Below are positions 21,900 through 54,524 of a stretch of 64,000 nucleotides of DNA, piece by piece. Every line of letters begins with the position of its first letter. The first letter of the stretch is position 1. Both the position numbers and the translations under genes were made by a program. The stretch covers positions 3,668,001-3,732,000 of the forward strand of contig JALIRH010000043.1 of NCBI GenBank assembly GCA_023055505.1, given 5' to 3'. The DNA is from Callipepla californica brunnescens (Eukaryota; Chordata; Aves; Galliformes; Odontophoridae). Below the pieces are notes generated by a model. It made no database searches and was not told where the DNA came from. It saw only the letters and a list, made by a program, of their open reading frames with translations.

Positions 21900-22740
21900 G
21901 GCCCTAACCCAAACTCCAACCCCAGCACAACCACAACAAATCCCCAATCCCCATGCCAACACTAACCCCAACCACAACCCCAGCCTCAAAATCATCCCCA
22001 ACTCCAATCTCAGCCACAACCTTAACCCAACCCCTTTCCGGAGTCCAACCCAAACCCCAATGTCAACCCTATCCCCAACCCAACTCCGACCCCATCCCCA
22101 ACCCTAACCCAACCCCAACTCTAACCCCAACCCCAACCTCAACTCCATTCCCAACCCAAACCCCAGCATCAACCTCGTCCCCAACCCCAACTCAACTCCA
22201 ACCCCAACCCCAAGCCCCAAACCCAGCCCCAACCCTCACTCCAACCCTAGCTCTAACACCAGTCCCAACCTCAAACCCATTTCCAACTCAAACTCCAACA
22301 TCAACCCTGATCCAAACCCCAGCCCATTTCCAGCCCCAACCTCATCCCCAACACTAACTCCAACCCCAACCTCAAATCCATTTCTAACACAACCCTATCT
22401 CCATCCCCATCCCCAACCCATCCCCATCCCCATCCCCAATCCTAACCCAACCCAACCCCATCCCCATTCCTAACCCAACCCTAACCCAATCAAACCCAAC
22501 CCCAACCCCATCCCCAATCCAACTGAACCCAACTCCAACCCCATCCCCATCCCCAGTCCAACCCAACCCATCCCAACCCCATCCCCAATCCTAATCCAAC
22601 TATAACCAAACCCAACCCCAACTCTAACCCAACTCCAAACCCAACCCAACACTCACCCCAATGCTAACTCTAACCCCAATCCAACTCCACCCCCAACTCT
22701 AACACACATCCCAATCCCAACCCTAACCCAACCCCAACTG
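21900..22740 (-). repeat. Degenerate telomere-like C-rich array, CCCAAC/CCCTAAC type
   Basis: About 840 bp of CCCCAAC, CCCTAAC and CCCCATCC words on the plus strand, so the G-rich strand is the minus strand. It is opposite in orientation to the array at 21266-21535. Open frames of Pro/Thr/Asn are repeat translations. Confidence 0.9.
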
Positions 22741-23700
22741 GGAATTGGAGGGAATGGGGGGAATGGGAAGAACTGGGAAATTAGGGAGAACTGGGGGAAA
22801 TAGGTGGGAATTATGGGGAACTGCGGGATTGAAGGAATTGGAATTGAGGGAATGTGGGGGAAATTAGCGGGAATTGGGGGTAATTCTTGGTAATTATGGA
22901 GGTAATTGGGGGTAATAGGGTAGAACAAGGAGTAATTAGTGGGAATTGATAGTAATTAATGGGATTTCACAAGGTAATTAGTGTGAATAGGGGGTAATTG
23001 GGTGTAATGGTTGGGAATCGGGGATCAATTAGTGGGATTTTGTGGGAATTGGGGATAATTAGCAGGAATCAGGTGATTAGAGCGAATTAGGGGTAAGTAG
23101 TTGGAATTGGGTAATTAGTGGTAATTGAGGGTATTTAAGGATAATTACGGGGAATTAGTGGGAATTGAGGGTGTAATTAGTGGGAATCAGTGATAATTGG
23201 AGATAATTAGTGAGAATTAATGGGAATAGTGGTGGTAATTAGTGAGGAGTATAGGTAATTTTGGGATAATTAGTAAGAATTGAGAGATAATTAGTGGGAA
23301 TTAGTACTAATTAGGGGGGTAAAAATGGGAGAATTAGTGGGATTTAGTGGGAACTGGGGGAAATTAGTCGGGATCAGTGACAACTGGGGGTGATTAGGGG
23401 TAATTAGAAGCAGTTAATCGGTAACTATCGAGTAACTAATGGTAATTAATGGATAATTAGTGGTAATTGTGGGTAACTGTGGTGTAATTACAGGGTAATT
23501 GGGGTTACATGGTGGGAATTAATGGGTACTAATAGTAATTGTGGGTAATTGGTCGGGGAAGTATTGGGGAATTAGTGGAAGTTTGGGTAACAATTGATAA
23601 TTAGGGGCGATTATGGGCAGTAATTAAGTGGTAATTAGTGTAATTCCGTGGTAAATAATAGCTAATGGTGATAATCAATGGGCAATAACTTGACGAAGTT
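22741..23700. repeat. AT-rich degenerate array of GGGAATTAGT/GGTAATTAG units
   Basis: About 1 kb of diverged units of roughly 10-20 bp such as GGGTAATTAGTGGGAATT, with very many TAATTA/TAATTG cores. No gene signals. Confidence 0.9.
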
Positions 23701-24060
23701 GGGATGGAGGAGAGTGGGAATGGGGATTTGGGGATTTCAGGAATCTGAAATTCTGTGATTGTTACGGAGTTGGGATTCCCCAGTTGTGGGAATGTGAAAT
23801 TTTGGGATTTAGGGATTCTCAAAATTCGGGATTTGGGGATTCTGAAACGCTGGGATTCTCAGAGCCCACACTCTCTGGTTTTAAGATTCCAGGATTTGGG
23901 GATTCTCAAAATTTGGAATTCAGTGACTGTGGGATTCTGCAATTCCGGGATCCCAGAACTCCGCGATGACCCCACAACTTCAGAGCTGCGCTGTAGGATT
24001 CTGAGGATTATTGTTTTAGGCTTCCAGAATTCCGGATAATTCCATGGCCTTATTACTGAC
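23701..24060. repeat. GGGATTCTGAAATT-type short repeat
   Basis: Diverged units of about 10-20 bp (TTGGGATTCTCAAAATTC) continuing the preceding array but with a different consensus. Confidence 0.8.
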
Positions 24061-24088
24061 TTTCCCATTTCTGGCCCCATTTCCAGGT

Positions 24089-24512
24089 GCTGAAGAACAC
24101 CGAGTGCCCCAAGGGCACTACGGGGCTGAATGTGGAGGACAGTGGGACTCGGATTGGGGAATAATGAGGTTCTGCCCCACGCTTATGGATCTCCAGCCCT
24201 ATGTATGGGTCCACCCCACACTTATGGGTTCCAACTCCTACCTAAGGGTCCCAGCCTCTATACGTGGGTCCCACTCCACACATAAGGATCTGCTCTACAC
24301 TTACTTGCGGGTCCCAGCCCTACACTTATGGGTCTCACCCCATACCTGCATGTCCTACTCCACTAATGAGTCATCCCCACACTGACTATGGGTCTCAGCC
24401 CCCCGCCTCGCAAAGATCCTCCCCACCCCACACTGTACCACCACCACCGCTCCTGTGCTGCCTGTGTAGGCTCCTATAGGGCGGAGAGCAGCTGCATCTG
24501 CAGCCTGAAAGA
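24089..24512 (+). pseudogene. Possible relic of a resistin-like cysteine-rich gene
   Basis: After an acceptor-like TTTCCAG (ending 24086) the three frames contain pieces that resemble the resistin C-terminal cysteine motif: TECPKG in one frame and ECGGQWDS in the next. About 300 bp later, after a TATGGGTCCCACCCCACACT minisatellite, comes YRAESSCICS (24472-24501) behind an acceptor-like TGTGTAG. Resistins have a CPRG, then CGSWDVRAETTCHC pattern. The pieces are out of frame and interrupted, and the last cysteines were not found, so if real it is broken. Human RETN lies near ELAVL1 on 19p13, which is the main support. Chance similarity is quite possible. Confidence 0.2.
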
Positions 24513-24529
24513 GGTGTGAGGCCGACGTG

Positions 24530-24690
24530 GAGTGACTGTGGGGTCTGTGGAGTGGTTATGGGGCCTATATGGTGGTTATGGGGGCTATAGGTTGGTCGTA
24601 GGGGCTACAGGGCAGTTATGGGGTCCCTATGGGGTAGTCATAGGGGCTATAGAGTGAGTAGGAGGCCTGTGGGGCATTTATGGGGTCTGT
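24530..24690. repeat. GGGGCTATGGG-type minisatellite, left part
   Basis: Units of about 15-25 bp such as TATGGGGGCTATAGGTTGG. The same family resumes at 25000-25640, on the far side of the GC-box cluster. Confidence 0.8.
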
Positions 24691-24699
24691 TAGACCCAT

Positions 24700-24995
24700 T
24701 GACCCCAGCCCCGCCCCGTGACCCCGTCTGACCCCACCACCATTCTGGACACGCCCCCTGTGTGGCCCCGCCCCCGCCCCATTGCGCTGTGTGGGCGGGG
24801 TCAGCGGGCGGCTGGGGAAAGGGGGCGTGGCCTGATGAGCGGGGGGCGGGGCTTTGTGGAGGGCGCCGTCAGGGGGCGGGGCCACACATGCACTGTCTCC
24901 GCCTCCTGGTCTGTGATTGGTGCGCTGCATCTGAGGGGGTGGGGCCTTGAGGGCAGGCAGGGAATGAGGGGCGGGGCTTAAGGGGGGCTCAGTGG
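24700..24995. promoter_or_regulatory. Orphan GC-box/CCAAT cluster, candidate promoter
   Basis: Several GGGGCGGGG/CCCCGCCCC boxes (near 24767-24780, 24795, 24840-24850, 24875 and 24970) with an inverted CCAAT (GATTGG near 24916). It resembles a TATA-less promoter. It is about 2 kb upstream of the ELAVL1 CpG island and 5.5 kb upstream of the MATK start exon. Which transcript it would serve is unknown: distal MATK, an alternative ELAVL1 first exon, or a relic. Confidence 0.35.
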
Positions 24996-24999
24996 GGCT

Positions 25000-25640
25000 A
25001 AAAGGGAGCGAAAGTGGGGCGTGGGGGCTGTGGGGCACATGGGGGGGGTTGGCAGGGGATTTGTGGGGTAGGGGGTGATCTATGGCTTACTATGGGGCAT
25101 GGTATATGAGAGAGTACATCATGGGTTATGGGGTGACTACGGCACAGGATGTGGGGCGAGCTGTGAGGACAGAGCGTGGGGGGTGTGGGGTGGGATAGGG
25201 GTGTTCAGTGGGGTAGGATATGGAGTAGGTATGTGGGGGGTCTGTTGGACAAGAGATGGGGCAGGGTATGGGGAGCTATAGGGGTATATAAAGTGTCTGT
25301 GGGGCAGGATACGTGGTGGGCTGTGGCTAGGGATTTAGGGAAACTATGGGGCTCTATGGGGCATGGTGGGGGAGTATGGGGCAGATTACGTGGTGAGTTA
25401 TGGGGGTTATGTGGGGACAGCTGTAGGGCAAAGTGTGGGTCATATGGGGTTATGCGGTGAGCTAGAAGGGAGTATATAGGGCAGCCCACGGGGCTGTGTG
25501 GGGGGTATACATACATGGGACAGGGTACAGGGCTGTGGGGCAGAATATCTGTTGGGCTGTGGGGCTGTGCATGGAACAGCCTATAGAACAGGGTGTGGGT
25601 TGTCATACAGGGGGGTCTATGGGGCTGATGTGGGGCAGCG
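25000..25640. repeat. TGGGGCTATGGGG-type minisatellite, right part
   Basis: Diverged G-rich units (GGGGTATGGGGCA, GTGGGGCAGGATA). No coding signal. 25640-26210 is unique sequence in which nothing was recognised beyond a lone splice-like exon shape near 25756-25833. Confidence 0.85.
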
Positions 25641-26239
25641 TTTGGGTCTGTATTGACATGGTCTTCAGTTACATTTCCCAGCTGAGAATGACATGTCATT
25701 TGTGAACGGAAAATGATGTCACGGATCACAGAAAGGTTCTGATTTTACTTTCAGGGATTTGGGGCCCAAACCTGGCAAGCGTACAGGACCGACAAGCCCT
25801 GGAAGCAGCGCTGCATGAGGGGCATTGCTGCATTGTGAGTGACAGAGGACATCGGCTTCCTGCAGAGTGGTCCCATTCACACCCACGGAGAGGAGGAGAG
25901 GCGCGGGCAGAGCAGTGCCCTTTGGGTTGGCAGAGGGATGGCTCCAGATCAGCTCTTCCCCTCAGGTCTCTGCAGGAGGACCTGGAGCTCCCACTGCAGT
26001 GCACCACTGACCCAGGAGGCGTTCAGCTCTGTGCTCAGCACACACATATGGCACTGCCCCCTACCACAGCCCTGCTGGATCCGCTGATGCACACCGCTAC
26101 CGGCATCTCTCCACGGATAGGATCAGCTTGGGAGGGCAGCAATGGGCACAGCCCCTCTCCTCCTCACCCACAGGCTGTGACGGGCTCTGGGATCTAGCCC
26201 CGTTCCTCATCGCCTGCATGCAGCAATGAGGTCGGGGTT

Positions 26240-26735
26240 TGGGGTGCTACTCCTCACACACTGGCAGCAACGGGCTCCAGACACGTTTCTCTTCAACCGA
26301 GGGCAGTAATGGGCACTGGGTTCCAGGTCCCCCTTCTCCTCAACCGAGGGCAGTGATGGGCACAGTCCCTCTCCTCCTTGCACACAGGCAGTGATGGGCT
26401 CCGGGCTCAAGGTCCATTTCCTCCTCACCCACAGCAGCAACGGGCTCAGGGTTCTCCCCCTCCCCACCCTCTGGCAGCGATGTGCTCCGGGCTCCAAGCC
26501 CCTTCCTCCTCAACCAACGGCAGCGACGGGCTCCGGGCTCGAGGTCCTTCTTCTCTTTGCCCACAGGCAGTGCTGGGTGCCGGGCACAGCCCTCTCCTCC
26601 TCGCCCACAGGCAGTGGTGGGGTCCAGGCCCCCTCCTCCTCCTCACCCGCAGCCAGCGACGGGCTCTGAGCTCGGGGTCCTTGTTCTCCTCGCCCGCGGG
26701 CAGCGATGGGTTCCGGGCTCCAGGTCCCCCCGCTC
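26240..26735. repeat. Acceptor-like minisatellite of about 46 bp units upstream of ELAVL1
   Basis: Roughly ten units, each of the form GGCAGTGATGGGCTCCGGGCTC followed by a pyrimidine-rich TCCTCCTCACCCACAG. Units differ by substitutions and small length changes. The last unit ends at the edge of the ELAVL1 CpG island. Long open frames come from the repeat. Confidence 0.9.
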
Positions 26736-27181
26736 CTTACCCACGCACCCCCCCCCACCACTCCCGTGGGCATCGCAGCGCTCCGCGCCGCTCCCCGCAG
26801 ACCCCCGCGCTCAGTCCGAGCCGCGGCCATTTCCGGCGCCGCCCCGCACAGCCGCGCGCTCCCCGTGCGCGCTCCCGCGGCTCTCCCGCACGAACCCGCT
26901 CTCCCCCCCCTTCCCCCCCCCGCCCCGCGGATCCGCGCGGTTCCGCCGCGCCCTCCCGGGGGCGCCCACCTCGGCGCGGCGCCCCTCCCCCCGCGGTTCG
27001 CGGCCGCCGCTGGACGGACGTCGCGGCGGACCAATGAGAGGCGGGGCACGTGCGCGCGGCGGCCAATGGCGCTCGGCGGGCGGGGGCGGGGGGGCGTGTC
27101 CGGCGGCGCTGCGAGCGGCTTGTTGTGCGCGCTGCGGAGCCGTTCGCCTCCCGCTGCAGGGCCGCGCCGAACCGCAGCGAG

Positions 27182-48748
<21,567 letters not shown>

Positions 48749-50003
48749 CTTGCTCGTGCTTTTTGTATGGAATAGATAATGGAGTGACAGAAGTTGAAAC
48801 ATTTTTGTTAGTGTAAAACTCATTTTGCGCCAATTTTCACAAGTGTTTGTCTTAGTCTAAATGAGAAGTGGAAAAGGTTTTATATTCTGGGATGCAACTG
48901 ACATGTTCAAATGTTTGAAATCCCACAATGTTAGACCAATTTTAAGTTGCTTTAAGTTATTTCATTTAAAACATGTTAAAAAAAATAATAATAATCCCCT
49001 GAAATCTGAAGTAGATTGCATTTAACTAGACCCTCTGGATGGTGGTAAAATTGAAGCATGCTTTCACTTATGAGACTAACATTTGTTCCACTGAATGTTG
49101 TCTGCAAAAACTGGAATCTCTTCTAAAAAACTATCAGGCTGAATTAATGGATTTGCTTGTTTCTCATGTTGTTGTTTTTCTCACCCATTCTCCTGACCCC
49201 CCCCCCCACCCCCTCTTCCCCCCAGACTTGCTAGTATGAGAAGTTGAGAAATACTAATGTTTTAGTTGGCAGTCAATTTGTTTTGCTGATTAATATCCAT
49301 TGCTACATGTCGTTGAGGATTTTGCTTTATAAAGTTGGGGTCTTGTAAGTAGTAGCATGCCAGCATAACTTTTAACACCATTGATGAGGTAAGTTGCACA
49401 CCGAGCAGTGGCCAAGCTGTCCAATTGAGAGGTTTTAGCAACATTTACTTTTAAAGCCCAACATTTTTTAATAGGAACGGACCAAAGAGTTTCAAAGAAA
49501 CTCCGGGAAGATTTCAGAGTCAAAATGAAACTCCAAAAAAGTGTGAATATGTGTCGCTACGTTATCAAACTGAATCTCTTCTGTCCAGATATTTAATGCA
49601 TGGTGCACTACTTCCTGGTACATTATAACGCAGCAAGATACTCGTTTTCAAAGATCATTATAGTCTGAATTCCTTTGGTAGTTCTATTTTGTAAAGAAAA
49701 AAAAAAACATTTGTAAACATTTGAGCATTGTATTTCTCGCATCCCTTCTAATGAGTGCTAGATTTTTCTATTTTAATAGGATTTTGTTTTGACAACTAGC
49801 TTTACTTATTGAACACTCAGCAGAAAAGTACTTACGACTTGCAAGTTAGATATTAACAAAGAAAACCCTTTGATTTGTAGATTTAAAGATTAATCCCCCA
49901 AGTTTTCTGCAGACTGCCTTGAAACTTTGAGTTGTTCTGTTTCTGTTAATTTTCTTTTGCTTTTTTGTGTTTTTTGTTTGTTTTTACTTTTGCATTTAAG
50001 AAC

Positions 50004-50009
50004 ATTAAA
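50004..50009 (+). terminator. ELAVL1: Candidate proximal poly(A) signal ATTAAA
   Basis: ATTAAA followed by a U-rich stretch, about 1.26 kb after the HuR stop codon. It is suitable for the short 3'UTR form. Confidence 0.45.
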
Positions 50010-52406
50010 TTTGATTTTGTTTTGCTCAAATTTTGTTTTGTTTTTTATTTTCTGTTATTTTTTTGCTTAAGTATTGCACAAAACATCCAGCTTTCGAGAA
50101 AGTGTTGTTTTATAAAGAGCGTAGTTCCTCTTAAAGAGTCTTAATTTCGTCCTTTGACAGATGAGGAGAAGAAAAAGGGATGTGAAACGAGAGCACTACA
50201 GTACATCTGTCACATAGAACCTATGTTCCACGGGCTGATGTAACCCTGCGGTGCTCTTTGGTAGGAGGCCTGGGAAGGATTATTGGGTAAGGGCTGTGTG
50301 TAAGAGCGCTGTGCATGGCTAGAGACGTGCTCTGTGCAACCTCCAGGTAGGTTCAGCTGCCAGAAATTAGGGCACATGGGAAAACTGGGTCAGTTCTATT
50401 GCAGTGTCTCCTTTTTGCGTGAACCTCTGCCAGTCCCAAAGTGTTCCCATGCCAGCAGCTGATCCCGGCTGCCCGCAGCACTCCCACCCCCAGCTGAGCT
50501 TACCTTGCACAGGGAGAACCTCGCTTTCCTTCTTGCAGCAGGACTAGCAGTCTTGCATCACCTAAGGAAACCTGCACCTTCATCTCTGTGCACTGCAGCC
50601 TGAGAGCAGCTGAGCTCACCGCCCAGCTTTGGTACTTGTCCTCAGCTCTGCCTGGGAGCTGCTGCTGCTGATGGTTGTGGGGATGCGGATAGGCCTTGGC
50701 ACAGTGAGCATCCTCCTGCTGCCTTTGTGAGCGGTGAGCTTAAGCGGGGCTGTGTCCTCAGCATGGTCTGCCTCACCAGTCCCACCCGTCCTGCTCACTC
50801 TTCTCTTCTGAGGAGCACAATTTGGTGCAGTGCTACTTCATAGGACAGCAGCTGTGCCCCATACCCAAGTGTGCTGTCTGCCAACCGCTTCTGTCTCTTC
50901 CAGCATCTGTTCCAGATGTTTCTGTGCTTATCATCCATTTATCACTTCAACACATCTTTTTGTGGTGTACAAGAAAAGGTTCATAAGCACTATTGGGATT
51001 TCTCCCATATAACAGGTGTGTAGCATAGAGAAGTCTTCTGCCACTCCCCATCACCTCTTGACCTTGCCACTTTGCTGTTCCTCTGGAGTGAACCCGAAGT
51101 GGTTTCCAGCTTCCTCTAATTCTCTCTTGCTTTGTTTCATGTAAGATTTTTCTGACTAAATAGTGGATCTCAGTCTGAGGTCGACTTCCCAGATCTCACT
51201 TTGCATCCCTCACCATTTCAGGCACGCTGCTTGTTGTGCCACTGGTTGCTCACCAATGGCCCCGTTCTCTTTAACTTTTCTTGGAATCTTTTTGGCACCA
51301 CTGTCATCTGTCTGCTTTCTTATTTTCCCCTCTCCTGTTCTTTACTAAAGGAAGCTCAGGATGTCATTTCAGTAGTGATATGGAAGTTTCGTCTCCTAAG
51401 GGACGTCTGATTCCAGGCTCCTTTGGTAGTTGCTCTGGGAAACGTTACTGGGCTGTTTAGTTGAGCAAAGTGCTGCCTCTTGAGTCAGGAAAGGAGGAAA
51501 AAGTCCCACTAAAGTACTGAGAGCTGATGGTGGAAGAAGCACTTGGTCTGTTGGCTGTGCCATTCTCACAGTAAGTGTTCAGCGTAAGCAGCCGAGCTCA
51601 GGAAATTAAGCTCTTGTATTCATGATGCTTTTGGCCCCAAGCAGCAAGGTACACGTTGTGCTGATAAAGGGTGAAGGGCAGCTGCTGGAAGCAGGAACTG
51701 GTTTGTGGGCAGTTCCTGTAGCAGAAAGGTGTGAACACTTGGGCTTCCTTCCTCGTTGTCCACACAGCGCTCTTTCAGGCTGGCCCCTAATTTCATCTGT
51801 TTCAAAGCAGTCTTGGCCTCATAACTCACAGGGAATTGAAGGTAGAAAAGGTTATCTGCATTTTTTGTCCTTTCATTTGAGATGTAGTGGTTCCTTTCAG
51901 GTTCCCCTTCCGTCTCTGGGCTCACAGGTTCTTACAGGAGACAGAGCAGGCTCAGCTCTCCCATCCTGTTGCCAGTTTGGGATGTTACAATGGGATTGCA
52001 AAGAACTGTGTTCAATAGATGGTCCAGGAGGTGCTCTTTGGGGTGCAGCTGCTGCAGGTTGTGTGTGTGGAACACTCTCGTTCTCTTACTCATTGTCCAT
52101 CCGTTTCTCCCTTTCTATTCTTCCTTAGCAGCCTGGAGGTCTGAGGGATGGCTGTGCTGTATGGGGCTGCCCCAGCCCTGCAGGGTGAGCTGTGTTCTTT
52201 GGGCGCTGCAGGGTTTCACTCTAAAACGAGACAGTGCTGAGCACAGAGCTGTCCCGAGGGTGGTTCAGAGCTGCCCCCAAACTTCCCTGAATCTGTTCTG
52301 GATTTGAGCTGTATAGTACAGAACTGGGGAAAAAAAAAAAAAAAAAGAAGAAAAAAAAAACCCAACCCATTGGAAACACAGTATTTTAGGTTGAAAAAAA
52401 AAGTTA

Positions 52407-52412
52407 AATAAA
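52407..52412 (+). terminator. ELAVL1: Candidate internal poly(A) signal AATAAA
   Basis: AATAAA about 3.7 kb after the stop, followed by a GTTTTGTC stretch. It lies just after A-rich tracts, so it may be incidental. Confidence 0.3.
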
Positions 52413-53278
52413 TAAGAGTTTTGTCAGAGTTTCCTTGCAGGCTTTATTCAGGCCTGTCTTTTCTGAGTTGTTGGTTTATTAATGAGCTTTTATTCCCACC
52501 TGCTACCTGACACTTGCTTCCCAGATCCCCTGTAGGAATGGGGTGCAGCCCCTGCACAGACATCCCATTAACCATCTGCAGGGAGAGATGCTGTGCAGTA
52601 AATGCAGAGCAGGGAGCTCCGGGGTTGCTGTGTGCCGTATACAAGCTGACAAAGGCGAGTACAGCTCCTTCAGGCGAAGAAAGAGCACCATCAGAAGGGC
52701 TCTGACCAGGAGCAGAGTCAAAGCAGCGTAGCGTTCTGGTTTGTTTTCTCGTGGTTTCATTTTAGACGCTGTCTGTACTCAAGCACTGTGTTTGTCCTTT
52801 GAGCCACGCTACTTTTCTGCGGTGTCTGTGCTGCACTTCACTGTGCAGAGGGAGGGGAGCTGAGCCCCCCCGGCCCCTTGGCCTGTCCCATAGGGTGCAA
52901 GGAGGAGCAGGAGCTGTGGTAGCACCGCGTGTCCCTCTGGTGTTGGTGTCTTAGAACCTCTGTGCCACGATAGCACAGAGCCCAGTGACCACACAGTGGT
53001 GCACGAGTCCCAGATAGGGTAAAGTGCGTGGCTGTCAGGATGGGGAGCACAGCCATCCTGGCTGAGGCACAGTGTGTTGTAGTCACATCTGTACAAAGCG
53101 TTTCAAACTGGGCATGCCTACACCAAGAGCAGGAGGGGTCTGCAGCTGCAAGGGAGGGGGCCGAGTCACTGCGGAGGTGATGCAGTACTTTGGATGCTAA
53201 GTTTCAGAAGCAAGTGGTCCCTGAGCTCCTTAAATAGTTGTTCTCACGTTACTTTATTTTAATGTTTGGGGTAAGATC

Positions 53279-53289
53279 AATAAAATAAA
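53279..53289 (+). terminator. ELAVL1: Candidate poly(A) signal, overlapping AATAAAATAAA
   Basis: Two overlapping AATAAA hexamers followed by a U-rich TTTTTCTTTTCCC region within 40 nt, 4.5 kb after the stop codon. Confidence 0.5.
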
Positions 53290-54518
53290 GATTCTTCACG
53301 TCTTTCAGGAAAGATTTTTCTTTTCCCAGTGTATCCTAAACTGGAATAACTAAGTCTGTTTTGTTTTTTATTTTGTCTAGTTTATCATTATGTGCTTAAG
53401 AAACAAAAAAAAAAAAAAAAAAAAAAAAGACCGTTGAGAACATCCCCTGTGAGCTTTTCTAACCAGAGCGACAGCTGAAGGGCAGAACAGACTGCTCATT
53501 GAAACGAGGTCCTCCGGGAAACAAAACCCTCTGAGAAGCAGTAGGATTTGGGGGTGGGTTTTGTTTTTATCTATTTAACACATGGCTTTTTGTGAGCCGC
53601 TGACGGTGTCCCTGCAGCTCAGCTGCTGGAGCTTATATATATATATGTGTGTGTGTAAATATGGATGCGTTTGTCCCAGCGCTGCCCCGGCCGGAGCACC
53701 CCGTGCTGTGCTGTTGGGATGAGGCACTGAAGCTAAGGGCAGAAGCGCTGTGGGGAAGGGACCAAATTCACACCTGGCACAGGAAAACACCGCTCCCTTT
53801 TTGCTCACATTGTGGTTTTATCACCCTGTGTGCTTTAATGTCGGTGTTTGGCAGCAGGTCACGTCTTATTCTGTGCCCTCTGCTGCAGTTCCGCACTTCC
53901 CAGTGCTGGTGCTGGGCACCACGCGGACCATTACAACCACCCAAATCTTACACGGGCACTGCACCCAGGTTGTTAGCAGTGGTCAGAAATAGCAGAGCTG
54001 AGCGCGGCTGCGGACCCGGCGCAGCTTTCGACCCCAACTATTATTCTGTTGGAGTGGCATTTCCACCACGGAGCAGTTGGTGTTGGCTGTGGGAGATGGG
54101 TAGGAGTAGGACAGACACGTGAAACCGTGGGCAATGGCAGCAGCGTTGGCATCTCAGAGCCTCTGTGCTCCGTGTTCCTATTTCTGAAGGGGTTGGGGTC
54201 ACTCTTCAGCCGAGCGTTCTCACTTGGTCGTTGGGAAGAACTTGAACCCGATGGGGACAAACCGTGATCTGCCAGTATGAATCACACTGTACTCCTTTTC
54301 TTGATTTGATTCCCCTTATCCTCTGTAATCTTTTGTTTATGAATTTATCTGTTTGTGGGACAGAAGGTTTGACCGATTGTTTTCCGTTCTGTACAGTACC
54401 CGGTTAAACATTTTGTATATTTAGTGTGTTTTTAAGTTATTGGTTTGTTTTATATCAAATAATTTATTTTTCAGGTACCATTTTCATTTACGCTTTGTTT
54501 TTACATGGGTTTATTTTA

Positions 54519-54524
54519 AATAAA
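54519..54524 (+). terminator. ELAVL1: Candidate distal poly(A) signal AATAAA
   Basis: AATAAA preceded by a long U/A-rich region (54280-54515) typical of a distal 3'UTR end, 5.8 kb after the stop codon. Another AATAAA lies at 55291-55296 and could be an alternative distal end. Confidence 0.55.

Noticed and set aside
25756..25833. Isolated exon-like segment with TTTCAG acceptor and GTGAGT donor (frame GFGAQTWQAYRTDKPWKQ)
   Set aside because: Good splice-site appearance, but no recognisable family and no partner exons could be found nearby. Not enough for a gene call.
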